Shown: positions 21,577 through 30,818 of the stretch, one piece after another | Layout: each line of letters opens with the position of its first letter | Numbering within the stretch: position 1 is the first letter of the stretch | DNA from: Priapulus caudatus | Taxonomy: Eukaryota > Priapulida > Priapulimorpha > Priapulimorphida > Priapulidae | Length of the DNA: 30,818 bases | Assembly: GCF_000485595.1 (NCBI RefSeq) | Contig: NW_014577139.1 | Span: forward strand, 454,853 to 485,670 | Direction of reading: 5' to 3' | Notes under the pieces: generated by a model | Told to the model about the DNA's origin: nothing | Databases searched by the model: none | What the model saw: only the letters and a program-made list of their open reading frames with translations | Made by a program: the position numbers and the translations under genes

Positions 21577-21770
21577 AGACCCTAGCAATGAAAGGCCTTA
21601 CGTTGAACTGCCTCGGGAGAAAAGATGAGGCATTTGACCACGTTCGGCGGGGCCTGCGAAATGACTTGAAAAGCTATGTGTGTTGGCACGTGTTTGGGTT
21701 GTTGCAGCGCTCCGAAAAAAAATACGAGGAGGCAATCAAGTGTTATCGAAATGCGCTCAAACTTGACAAG
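21577..21770 (+). CDS. NAA15: NAA15 coding exon 3, TPR repeats
   Basis: This 194-bp exon follows the acceptor TTGCTTGCAG. With one base carried from exon 2 it encodes Glu plus 64 residues. [19 protein letters not shown] and the later [19 protein letters not shown] and [16 protein letters not shown] segments follow the NAA15 family closely and show TPR-like helix pairs. It ends in phase 0 at Lys with the donor GTTAGT at 21771. Family members continue with a segment like DNLQILRDLSLLQ; I could not find this in 21771-30818, so exon 4 probably lies beyond the window and intron 3 is at least 9 kb. The open frame continuing past 21770 is intron read-through. Confidence 0.96.
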
Positions 21771-22481
21771 GTTAGTCGGGTTAGAAGTTTGTGGTTTCTT
21801 TCAGTATTTGAGCTCGTTAGCTTATGAGACCGCTTGCTGCCCTCATTATATACTAGGTCGAACTTTTTGAGTGTACGGTTGAACAATGCTCATGAATGTA
21901 CATTTGACATTAACCATATTATGGCGATCCTATTCTTCTGCTAGCCAGCATAGCCAGCCTCACTACCAGAATTTATAGTTACGTAACCAGATTTACTGGT
22001 CCCGCTCTGTTCTTGTTGCAACAAAAATGTTGGTTGGAGCTACATTGAGTTACTTATTAATTAATTTATTACCCTGTGTGCCTGTTGTTGTATGTTGTAT
22101 TATGTGAATTATTGTCCATAGATGTACAATTTGTTTTTATTATGTATGTATGTACATGTGCTTATACACAGATTTTGGAATACGTTCATTTGCTATCGTA
22201 TAAACAGGGGTAGATATCGTCCAACGGACTCCCTGCCATCAAAATGAGGGAGTCCATAGTATGAAGTTCAAAATTAAAGATATTAGCAATAACGCATACA
22301 ACATGTGCTTACTTTGAAGATTCATACGGTTGCACATCTGCCAAATTTTCTTTGGACATTTGCTGGAAAAAATACGGTAATTCCGCGAGGCCGTGCTCTA
22401 GAACAAACTAGTTAGTATAGCAGACTTTTCAGGGAGTCACACGGACTCCTGCATATGTCAAATCTGGGAGTCTGACAGTGA
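21771..22481 (+). other. proximal NAA15 intron 3, nothing coding recognised
   Basis: It starts with the donor GTTAGT. GGACTCCCTG (22227-22236) and AGGGAGTC words (22249-22256, 22431-22438) may be fragments of a small inverted-repeat element, but no boundaries could be set. I looked for a NAA15 exon 4 segment and saw none. Confidence 0.5.
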
Positions 22482-22486
22482 CAGTA

Positions 22487-25292
22487 CAGGGCCCTAGCTA
22501 GGATTTTTTTTCCTGTAGCCAAACAATTAGCCAGAATCAATTTTCATTAGCCAACTTGGATTCCTGTTAGCCACATCTGTAGCCTAACATTTTATGAACA
22601 CAAAAAGGCGATAAATAATTTTTCTTTTCTTTATTTTTTTCACACACTTTTATATGCATGAAGTACAAAACTACACTTATTTAATGCAAACAAACTATTA
22701 TTCAGCGCACCCTGTCTATGACTGAGACCACTAACACTATGATTTCACACCATGAACTCCTGACTGATAACTGAGCAAAGACATTTCAATTTGCTCTGAA
22801 AATTTTTTTAATTCACTGCCTGGGCAGGAAAATTCTCCTAGGCCAAACAAAAAAATACCTTGTTCGGGTCACATGGATTGTGAAAATTAGGGTCGGTACG
22901 TAGGCATAACATTTTTTTTATTTTTTTATTTTTTTCCTGGCAAAAACATGGGTAGGCAGGAATATAAATTTATTTTTTGCAGGTCAAGGTCGGGAACGGA
23001 GGCGCACAAGTTAAATAGGTAGGTGATACAGCATTAAATGCAGGAGCACAGAGATGCAATGACTTGGCAGTTGCAAGTACGCGATGCTGCAAAGATTATG
23101 ACAAATTGTTTTCAAAAAAAATGTGATAACATCGGCAAGTCGTCTTTTAATGGTGTCGTGTAAGACGTGTACTGGTGATTCGTGTCGTGTACTGGATAGT
23201 ACTGTAAGTGGTTTAGGCATCGCTCCAAAAACTGGAGCTCGGAGTAATCGTCCTTTGAACAAAGCAGTAATACGGCGAAGGGTTAAAACGGCTCTGCGGC
23301 CCGGGGTGATAGCAACGATAGCATGCGATACTAATAATGAGTACGCGATCCGATCGCGTACTATCAAAGCCGGCCGCTGCCGGCCATAAGCGACCTTCAG
23401 GCTCTGTTTATGAAGTAGCCGGCCGGCCCGGGCCAGGCCAGGGCCCGACTGTTTCACTTGTATGATTCTAGATAACGATAGTTAGGAACTGTTCACTTCA
23501 GCGCCAAACGAAGTTCTGCTTTTATAAATATTTTGAACTCTCCTTAGGTAAATAAATCGACAGAAGATCGGATATTCTGAGGATGATGTATGATTCGCAG
23601 GCGGTATCCTGTTTGAGTTTCGTATTTTTCTTGAAACCTCTCATAAAAGTGACCGCGCATGTCGGCACCATTTTATCATCTACCGAAATGTGAAAGTCGG
23701 GCCGGGTACCCCGCGAACCAAATGCTAATTTTAGGTCGGCGCCTATCTTTTTGGGCACACGCTGAGGACATTAGCGACTTTTCAAAAGTTCAGAACATAT
23801 CTTTATTCTGGGCGCTTAAATTTTGATGGGTAGAAATGTCTCAACAAACACTTCTCTGCTTTTTCAGGTTGCATTTCTATCAGCTGTTTAACCAAAATTA
23901 ATGTCTCGTAAAACCCTCTCTACTGTTGTGGTTGGTAGGGCGTCACCAAACATGCTACCTATTTTACAGTACCTGACGCACAATACGCACGCACAGCGCA
24001 CGTACGCACGCACGTTGCCGCGCGCAGTACTATTATAGGATGTTCATTTTAGTATTCTTTGTTATCCTTACGACACAGTATATGTTATTTACGAGTAAAT
24101 GAGCTAATAGTTTTACAGAAGAGTTCAGCAGGCACAGTGCATATAGTGTGCAGGAGGGCGCTACTCTACTACTTTTGTAACTTCGGAGATGCTATTGGAC
24201 CAGAAAAATTAGCATCTCATTAAAGCTTTCTATATTCCCGCAGTTCAGTAATTATCAAAGTTTTACTAACGTTTACGCAGTACCTACACACCAGTACACA
24301 GGTACAAAACACCTACACGCACGGCGCGCAGCACACACACGTGCACGCACACGCGTAAGTAAAAAATCCATTTTGACTTTTAGCCTAAGCAACGTTGGCC
24401 GCTGGCCGTGCCGTGCATGTGTGGAGACAGGCCTTTTTAACCCGAGGGTTTTTCTTCTGAGGCGAAAATAAGACAACGGTGGTAATGCCCCAGTTTGCGG
24501 AAAACGCACATGATGGTATGTCAACGAAGGCGTGCAGGGTGTGGGCGACGAACGGTGAGATTGTCTGCAGGACAGACCGCAGGGGGAGAGAAGGTAGAGG
24601 GGCGGTTCTGGCGGGTCTGACCCCCCAGCCAAAATTTAAAACATTTGAATGTCTTACGAAACCTGCATTTGACTGCAACCCCGAAAATAAGAATTTCACG
24701 CCTTTATTTAAGATCCTTACTCTGTTAGCAGACCTACTAGTCTGCACGCTGCCGCACATTATTTGCGCCGGAGACTCGCGCATCTGGACGCCATTCTCCG
24801 CGCCTCCTGCATGCCCTACGCATTCTCACGCATAAGAAAAAAAAAACGAAAAAAGCAGGCCCGCGACACGCCCTGTACCACGTCCGTGCAAGGCTGTGCT
24901 TGCTGGCTGGGCGGCATTGATTGAAGTACGGGGGGGGGGGGCGAATGCAACTGAATTGTTTACAGTCGCGGGTGGGTGCTGCGCTTATTGCCTGTATATG
25001 TAAGGGGCGGTGCGGCACCGCGCTGCGGTATGAGGAGCGACAGCCAAAACCTTTCCTGAGAAATCGAGCGAAAAAGCTGCAATCGGGAATGACACATGAC
25101 AAGTGCTGCCGCGGCAGCAAAAAGAAACGGTTGCTGTTTCACGATCAATAGGATCGAGTGTTGCTGGTCATGTTTATATACGGGAAAATGACGTTCGCTC
25201 ACCTTTTTTTCGCGCCAATAAGACTTTCAATTCGCGCAGATTACTCATTTGTTCGCCATTGGCGAATTGGCGAGTGGGTAGCGAGGGCCCTG
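22487..25292. mobile_element. 2.8-kb hAT5-like element, TIR CAGGGCCCT, 5-bp TSD
   Basis: The left end CAGGGCCCTAGCTA (22487-22500) pairs with the right end TAGCGAGGGCCCTG (25279-25292), 13 of 14 matching. CAGTA flanks both sides (22482-22486 and 25293-25297). Subterminal TAGCCA words on the left and TTGGCGAA words on the right resemble each other in inverse orientation. No BED finger or hAT dimerisation domain is visible in the short frames inside, so it is decayed or non-autonomous, or it carries later insertions. T-runs at 22912-22935 and CA/CG-rich DNA at 23980-24020 and 24280-24360 lie inside. Two unrelated ends pairing by chance is possible. Confidence 0.65.
23340..23362. repeat. 23-bp perfect palindrome AGTACGCGAT-CCG-ATCGCGTACT
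   Basis: Ten-base arms are exact inverses around a 3-base spacer. It lies at the edge of a GC-rich patch (23368-23450) with CCGGCC words. It could be a hairpin or a dimeric protein site; nothing identifies which. Confidence 0.7.
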
Positions 25293-25569
25293 CAGTAAAT
25301 CAGGGAATATTTGACTCCAGACTCGTGTTAATTTTGCACCCTGTATAAATGTTCATAACTAAAGATCACACAAAGTACTAGAAAGCAGTCATTGAATTTA
25401 GTACAGGAAATGGGAAGGAACCTGTGATATGATATCTTCCATATAAATACTGGTGCACCTTTCTTTCTAATCTCTCATTCTAGATATAAATATGAATATT
25501 TTTAATATCAGCTCTTTAGCTGGAAGTGGGCAGGAATGGTTGTAATCTCATTCTGTGTGGCTGATTTCT

Positions 25570-25915
25570 AGTTTCGCAGCTTCTGCTGCTACTGCTGCTA
25601 CTGCTACTGCTACTGCTACTGCTACTGCTACTGCTGCTGCTACTGCTACTGCTACTGCTACTGCTACTGCTACTGCTGCTACTGCTACTGCTACTGCTAC
25701 TGCTACTGCTACTGCTGCTGCTGCTGCTGTTGCTGCTACTGCTGCTACTGCTGCTGTTGCTGCTGCTGCTGCTGCCACTACTGCTGCTGCTGCTGCCACT
25801 GTAACGAGGACTACTACTGCTGTTGTTGTTGCTGCTGCTGCTGCTGCCGCTGCTATTGCTGTTGCTGCTGCTGCTGCTGCTATGGCTAGTGTGCCAGCTG
25901 CTACTGCTGCTGCTG
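25570..25915. repeat. CTG/CTA triplet repeat tract
   Basis: About 350 bp of CTG and CTA triplets on the + strand, often alternating as a GCTACT hexamer, with GTT and GCC interruptions toward the right. Continuous triplets keep frames open on both strands (poly-Ser on -, Ala/Thr and Ala/Val on others). It lies in NAA15 intron 3, and no start, splice or domain context supports a protein. Confidence 0.93.
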
Positions 25916-25929
25916 TAGTCAATGGGCAA

Positions 25930-27370
25930 GGTGCAACTGCTGCTGCTGCTTGTACAATGAATGAAGGACTGTTGGTAACAAAAATTTCGCCAAGTAATTA
26001 ATACCTCATAGTTGGAAAAAATTCTCTAAAGTTTTGTTGATTCGATTAAGGGGTCACATTGGGTCTTTAAAATACGTATAATTATTGGTGAAGTTATATA
26101 TTGTTTTCATTTACAACACAATGCAATCCATCCGGCTGAATTTATTCTTGTTAGTAAGCACGTGGGTGTAGATGATGTTTATGAAGAATTAAATAATTAA
26201 ATAAATAAATAACAATAATTAAATTAAGTATATGCATGCAATTAAATAAAATAAAATGTAAAAAATGCACACTGAATAAATAAACATATACGTTTAAATA
26301 TTTAAACGCGTAATGAAGACTGCATCGGTGTCCAATTTAGGACAAATATCTCTAGCAAGTAATTTGATAGCACGCATACGTCATGTTTGTTTAGGCGTCC
26401 GTCCAACGGTGGACAGTAGTCCAAATATTGAACATGTTAGATATATAGCATTTATTATCATTGATTATAGCATTGACATATAGCAATATATATCAAATGC
26501 CTATATATGCGAGCGTAATTGTCCGTTAGGATTGCGATGACAATCAATGTGTTGTGTGCTCTTTCTAAGCTCACAAACCGCTCTGTAGCGTTTACAATAT
26601 TCCCCTTCCCCCTTTCTGACTGTTTCTTCTCTCTCTCTTCTCCCTCTCTCCGATTCTATCCGCACACCACTTCGCTCACCTTTTTCCTCGTCACCATCGC
26701 TTGCTTCATTGCTCCGTATATCTCATAAAGTGAGATCAGAAAGTCCAGCTGTGCTAAATTATAGGTCACAGAAAAGGGGATATAAAATGGCCGAAGCGCG
26801 CTTAGGAAAATACAATGAATTTAATGTAAACGCTCGTGCGTTTTTCGTTTTTGCATTAACACAAACATTGCAAAATATCCGCAAACAGACGCACTAAATC
26901 ATATTTGTAATATGTTTCTGGAAACAAAACGCAACCATGTGAATTGAAGTAAACGATGTTCGTGAAAAGAATTATAGATCAAAAACCTAAGAAAGTTTTC
27001 ATATCCTACCCATGTTATAAAAGGGCATTTATATACCCGCCTCTTAATCTGATCTCAATATGGCGGCGGGGACTAATATCTGCCTCCTCCCCACCTCTCT
27101 CTGTGGACACTGCGCTCTATATGGCCATCGGATTGAACATGTTGTATCAATGTGATGTGCCAGGTAAGGAATGATTGATATGCGTATAAACCAAAAAAAG
27201 CAAAAAAATGCGAAAATCAAAAAAATCCGAAATGTCTGTGTTATGGGAATTCCATTACTAACCTGGCACAGGTGCAGATTGCAAGAAGAGTAAGGCAACT
27301 AAACAAAATACGCCAATATGCTGTCCACTCCACAGACGAGGCAGACAGGCGGACGCGACAGAGATCGCAT
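25930..27370 (+). other. AT-rich intron DNA, nothing recognised
   Basis: It contains an A/T simple-sequence stretch at about 26185-26300 and a pyrimidine-rich stretch at about 26600-26660. Short open frames lack recognisable features. Confidence 0.5.
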
Positions 27371-27371
27371 T

Positions 27372-27470
27372 ATATATATAGATATAATATATAAATATAT
27401 ATATATATATAATATACACACACACACACACAGCACACAACACCACACACACACACACACACACACACAC
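27372..27470. repeat. TA and CA microsatellites
   Basis: An irregular TA run (27373-27415) is followed directly by CA runs (27416-27470). Frames across it give Cys/Val repeats and are artefacts. It abuts the GC-rich minisatellite. Confidence 0.93.
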
Positions 27471-27479
27471 TGGCCAGGG

Positions 27480-29270
27480 CAGCCAGGACGCCCCGCAAGC
27501 GCACCTTCAACACCATGCCTGGACGCTACGCGCACGCTTCACTGACCGAACCCGAGCACACGCTCCGCACAGCACGCACTGCCACACAAACACGCGCTGT
27601 TCCATGCACCACGCAAACGCAGCACGCGCATCCCAGCAAGCGCGCTCGTGAACACGCACGACCTGCACGCACGCGCCACGCCACACGCACACACAACGGC
27701 ACGCAACGTACGTACGGCACCGCTCACGACGCAACAGGCAGCTGCACGCACGCTCACAACGCACGCTTGCAACGCACAGCCTGGCAACGGCACGGCCTGC
27801 CAACGCACAGCTCAAACCGCACGCATGCACGCACGCCTGCACGCACGCTCACACGCAAGCTTGCACGCACGCCATGCACGCACGCCTGCCACGCAACCGC
27901 TCAAACGCAGCGCATCACCACGCCTGACACGCACCTGCTCACACGGCCAACGCACGAACGCAACGCCTGGCACCACGCGCAACACGGCACGCCTGCACGC
28001 ACGCTCAATACGCAACGCGCTGCACGCACGCTCACACGCACAAGCCTGCACGCACGCTCGAACGCACGGCATGGCACGCACGCTCACAACGCATGGCCTG
28101 CACGGCAGTGCACGCACGCTCAACACGCAACGCCTGCATCGCACAGAAGCAACACAGCGCGCGTCGCAGCGCACGCTCGCAACGCACTGCCGTGCACGCA
28201 CGCTCACACGCACGCAGCCTGCACGAACGACGCACACGCGCGCTCGCACGCAACGCTCGCACGCACGCCTGCACGTACGCTCACACGTAACGCCTGCACG
28301 CACGCCTGCACGCACCGAATCGCAGCACGCACGCTAGCACGCTCACACGCACGCCATCCACGCCACGCTCACACGCCACGCCTGCACGCACGCCTGCACC
28401 GGCACGCTCGCGACGCACGCCACAGCTCGACGTCAACCGTACGCCTGCACGCACGCTCACAACGCCACGCCTGCACGCACAGCTCACACGCCGCAGCGGC
28501 CTGCCACGCACGCTCAACGCCACGCACGTGCACGCACGCTCGACGCACACGCAACTCTTTCGAGCACGCTCACACGGCACGCCTGCACGCACGCTCACTA
28601 CGCAAAAAACGCCCCCTCGCACGCACGCCTGCACGCACGCTCGCACGCACGACTGCACGCAGTGGCACACACGCTGCACACGTACGCTCGCACGCACGCC
28701 TAGCAACGCACGCTCGCATCGCACGCCTGCAACGCTACCGCCTGCACGCACGCTCACACGCACCGCCCTGCACGCCACGAGCACACGCGCGCTCGCACCG
28801 CACGCTCTGCGACGCAACGCCTGCACGCAGCCTGCCACGAACGCCGAGCACACGCCGCGCTGCGCACGCAGCGCTCGCACGCCACGCTCTGCACGGCACA
28901 CCTGCCAACGGCACCCTCATCACGCCACGCCTGGTACGCACGCTCACTACGCACGCCTGTACGCACGCTCGCACGCGCGCCTCGCAACAGCTAGCAGCGC
29001 ACAGCTGCACGCCACGCTTCTGCACGCAACGCTCTCAGCCGCTCAGCACGCGCTGCAGCACGTGCACACGCGCGCTCCGCACGCTCACACGCACGCCTGC
29101 ACGCACAGAGCACACGCGCGCTCGCATCGCGGACGCACGCCTGCACGCACGCTCGCACCACGCTGACACGCACGCCACGCTTCGCACGCTGCACACGCAC
29201 CCTATCGCACTCGGCCACGAGCTCACGCTCGCCCTCGCACGCACGACATCGCACGCACGCACGCACGGCA
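27480..29270. repeat. 1.8-kb GC-rich minisatellite, 24-bp period made of two 12-mers
   Basis: The array alternates two related 12-mers, roughly GCCTGCACGCAC and GCTCACACGCAC, with many substitutions and single-base indels. The + strand is rich in CA, CG and GC steps, so stops are rare and long frames arise in several registers, the longest 27515-29383 on +. Composition (Ala, Arg, Thr, His) follows directly from the repeat. Alternating purine-pyrimidine stretches could favour Z-DNA. Array length may be unreliable in the assembly. Confidence 0.92.
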
Positions 29271-29384
29271 TGTATCCACCGTGTTATTCGTCGTCGCTGT
29301 TATTGGTAGACGCACATATCAGACAAGATGCGCTACGGACGAAGAGTCGACGGACGCGTGTCTGCTGGCTACATGCGCTCTAAA

Positions 29385-29738
29385 CAGAGGAATTGCTCGA
29401 CCTGTGTATGGAGGATAAAACATAGACCCCGCCACTTTTCATTTTTGGAAGGATAAAAATAGAATTCGTGACGCTTCGTTTCAAGCTCGGTCTAGACCGC
29501 GCGTGCATTATTTGCCTAATTTTAATTAGACTAATCGCGCTTCAATAGACTCAAATTCACAGAGATTAAAGGCTAAGACTATGTGTCTATATTAGCTAGA
29601 ATTTATAGAATATAACGCAAATCGTTCGCTCCATATGATAGTTAGTTACACTTTCCTACGGTCATAAGCATACTTAGGCGGCGGAAGTGGGCGTGGTCTA
29701 TTTTTATCCTCGCATTCACCAGGTCGAGGCAATTTCTC
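29385..29738. mobile_element. 355-bp inverted-repeat element (MITE-like)
   Basis: About 50 bp at each end are inverted copies. The left reads GAGGAATTGCTCGACCTG then AGGATAAAACATAGACC; the inverse of the right reads GAGAAATTGCCTCGACCTGG then AGGATAAAAATAGACC. A target duplication is not clear, so the exact ends and class are open. It lies just beyond the minisatellite. Confidence 0.75.
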
Positions 29739-30419
29739 GTGTTATGGAACGCATGTCTGCTGCTCATGATTAGCCATCGACTGCTGGCTGTTCAGGTGTC
29801 GGAGCGCACGTTGGTTGTGGTCGCTACTACATACGCGGTGTGGACCACGGTCTCCAAAGACGCTGATGGTCGCTAATGGATTCACAATAGGATGTATGTG
29901 TTCGATCGTAGATGTACCCTACGATCAGTGTATATGTGATAGGCCTATATATATATATATATATATATTAATATATATATATAATAATATACTTTGTATT
30001 ATGTGGTCTCCGTACCCGCATATTACCGTTCTGCAAAATATTCAACATATGTAAAGCTATGATAGCTTGAATATAAATTTATAAAAATTGTCGGATTATG
30101 GATGGCGTGCATGGTTGTGTCCGCCCACGCACGTCAACAGCCGCTGCCTTAATTGCCTATCTAGTTTATGTTCTGAGATTATTGAGTGTTAACTCTCGTT
30201 ACGAGACTATTTCCCGCATTACAAGGTTGACGGGATCGCATCTCTGCCTTGGAAATAGTATTTTGTTAGCTTGAGGAGCGCAACAACAAGTTGGATCTGA
30301 GCTCAACCAACCTGCAGCGAGGACAACAACAATGTCGTATCGGATCCGGAGGGGGTCTAGAAGCTGGAAAGGTAGCTGTTGGTGTTAGTATGTAGAGCTG
30401 TGCAAGCTATTGAAAGTCG
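29739..30419 (+). other. intron DNA with AT microsatellite
   Basis: A TA run occupies about 29946-29990. The remainder shows no recognised gene or bounded repeat. Confidence 0.5.
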
Positions 30420-30548
30420 TTGTAATAGTTGTTGTAAGCTGTTGTAAGTTGTTGTAAGCTGTTGTAAGTTATTGTAAGCTGTTGCAAGTTATGTAAGCGT
30501 TGTAAGTTGTTTGTAAGCTGCGCGCGAAGTAAGCTATTGTAGTGCGTA
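30416..30548 (+). repeat. 10-bp minisatellite, GTTGTAAGCT / GTTGTAAGTT
   Basis: About a dozen units alternate between the CT and TT endings, so a 20-bp higher-order period is visible at the start and degrades to the right through small indels. Confidence 0.88.
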
Positions 30549-30676
30549 AGCTGTTGAGGTGGCTGAGGCGGCAGGCGAATTAAAATCTTAAATAGATATT
30601 CTATAAAAGATTAGAGAATAAGAGAAAATAGAAGCGGAGCACGCATATATAAACCTCACGCGCAACGTCGCCGCAT

Positions 30677-30713
30677 CACCTGACGAAGTCGCAGTAGCGC
30701 ACGAAACGTCGTG
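30677..30713 (+). ncRNA. hammerhead-ribozyme-like motif, unproven
   Basis: CTGACGA (30680-30686) and GAAA (30703-30706) fit the two conserved hammerhead core strands. Between them GTCGC (30688-30692) pairs with GCG-AC (30697-30702) around the loop AGTA, with one bulged C. CAC (30677-30679) could pair with GTG (30711-30713) as stem I, with cleavage expected after GTC (30710). An extra A at 30687 and an almost absent stem III are departures from the consensus. Minimal hammerheads with very short stem III are known in Penelope-like and other retroelements. Confidence 0.35.
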
Positions 30714-30801
30714 TTCTTCTATTATCTTTTGGACCACCCATTGCGAGACAAACGGGATATAGTAAGCGAGTTTCATTTCCGCAATGGATAATATTTTTAA
30801 C

Positions 30802-30818
30802 CTTATATCTATCTATCT
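30802..30818. repeat. start of a TATC microsatellite at the window edge
   Basis: The window ends in TATCTATCTATCT, so the repeat probably continues beyond the edge. Confidence 0.6.

Noticed and set aside
22900-22935. T-rich run as a possible poly-A tail of a minus-strand retrotransposed copy
   Set aside because: No adjacent coding or LINE-like sequence and no target duplication around it.
23011-23457. 148-codon minus-strand frame
   Set aside because: No recognisable domain. It includes a perfect palindrome and a GC-rich patch inside a probable transposon, and frames in the opposite strand are equally open.
23522-23758. 78-codon minus-strand frame with a plausible composition
   Set aside because: I could not link it to any family. 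It lies inside the 2.8-kb element and may be a transposon remnant, but nothing proves it.
25516-25929. Poly-serine frame on the minus strand and Ala/Thr frames on the plus strand
   Set aside because: Pure consequence of the CTG/CTA triplet tract; no domain, splice or start context.
27515-29383. 622-codon open frame on the + strand
   Set aside because: It coincides with a stop-free 24-bp minisatellite. Its Ala/Arg/Thr/His make-up follows from the repeat, and several other frames on both strands are open too.

Overview
This is a eukaryotic nuclear window, most likely from a non-vertebrate animal. It has GT-AG introns, conserved metazoan exons, many short non-autonomous DNA transposons, several minisatellites and one run of N. 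The phylum cannot be fixed from the sequence; TTAGGG-like repeats and the hAT-type elements fit many marine invertebrates. Only two genes are clearly supported, and both are partial. On the minus strand, exon 1 of a Rab33-type small GTPase (7338-7565) carries the P-loop and switch I. On the plus strand, the first three coding exons of NAA15, the ribosome-anchoring subunit of the NatA N-terminal acetyltransferase, lie at 8013-8069, 21068-21152 and 21577-21770. The two start codons face away from each other across 447 bp, so 7566-8012 is probably a shared bidirectional promoter. The rest of rab33 should lie left of position 1 and the rest of NAA15 right of the window; I found no further exons of either.

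Layout. 1-7337 is rab33 intron 1 (or beyond). It holds diverged repeats, a 430-bp pyrimidine tract (about 3960-4390), a 519-bp hAT-type MITE with an 8-bp target duplication (4481-4999), and a 1.9-kb foldback element with terminal inverted repeats of about 335 bp and an 8-bp target duplication (5371-7260). 8070-21067 is NAA15 intron 1. It contains a 201-bp palindromic element with TTAGGG-like repeats and then a block of about 5 kb (about 8445-13504) that occurs again, much noisier, at about 13716-20163. Each block carries the same nest of elements: a 0.8-kb repeat, two 285-bp hAT MITEs in inverted orientation with 5-bp target duplications, and a 0.7-kb hAT element with a 6-bp target duplication. 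A 437-bp N gap and a misplaced 350-bp segment interrupt one MITE of the second block. Repeat insertions of extra bases, shared target duplications and the gap suggest an assembly duplication, not a biological one. 21771-30818 is NAA15 intron 3. It holds a 2.8-kb hAT-like element (22487-25292), a CTG/CTA triplet tract, TA and CA microsatellites, a 1.8-kb GC-rich minisatellite with a 24-bp period, a 355-bp inverted-repeat element, a 10-bp minisatellite and a hammerhead-ribozyme-like motif.

The two genes act in unrelated processes (vesicle traffic/autophagy and co-translational N-terminal acetylation). Their link here is positional, and it echoes the NAA15-RAB33B neighbourhood on human chromosome 4. 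No bacterial-style operon, CRISPR array, rRNA or convincing tRNA gene is present. I found no persuasive new biological system; the strongest leads are the conserved gene pair, the well-bounded transposons and the apparent assembly duplication.
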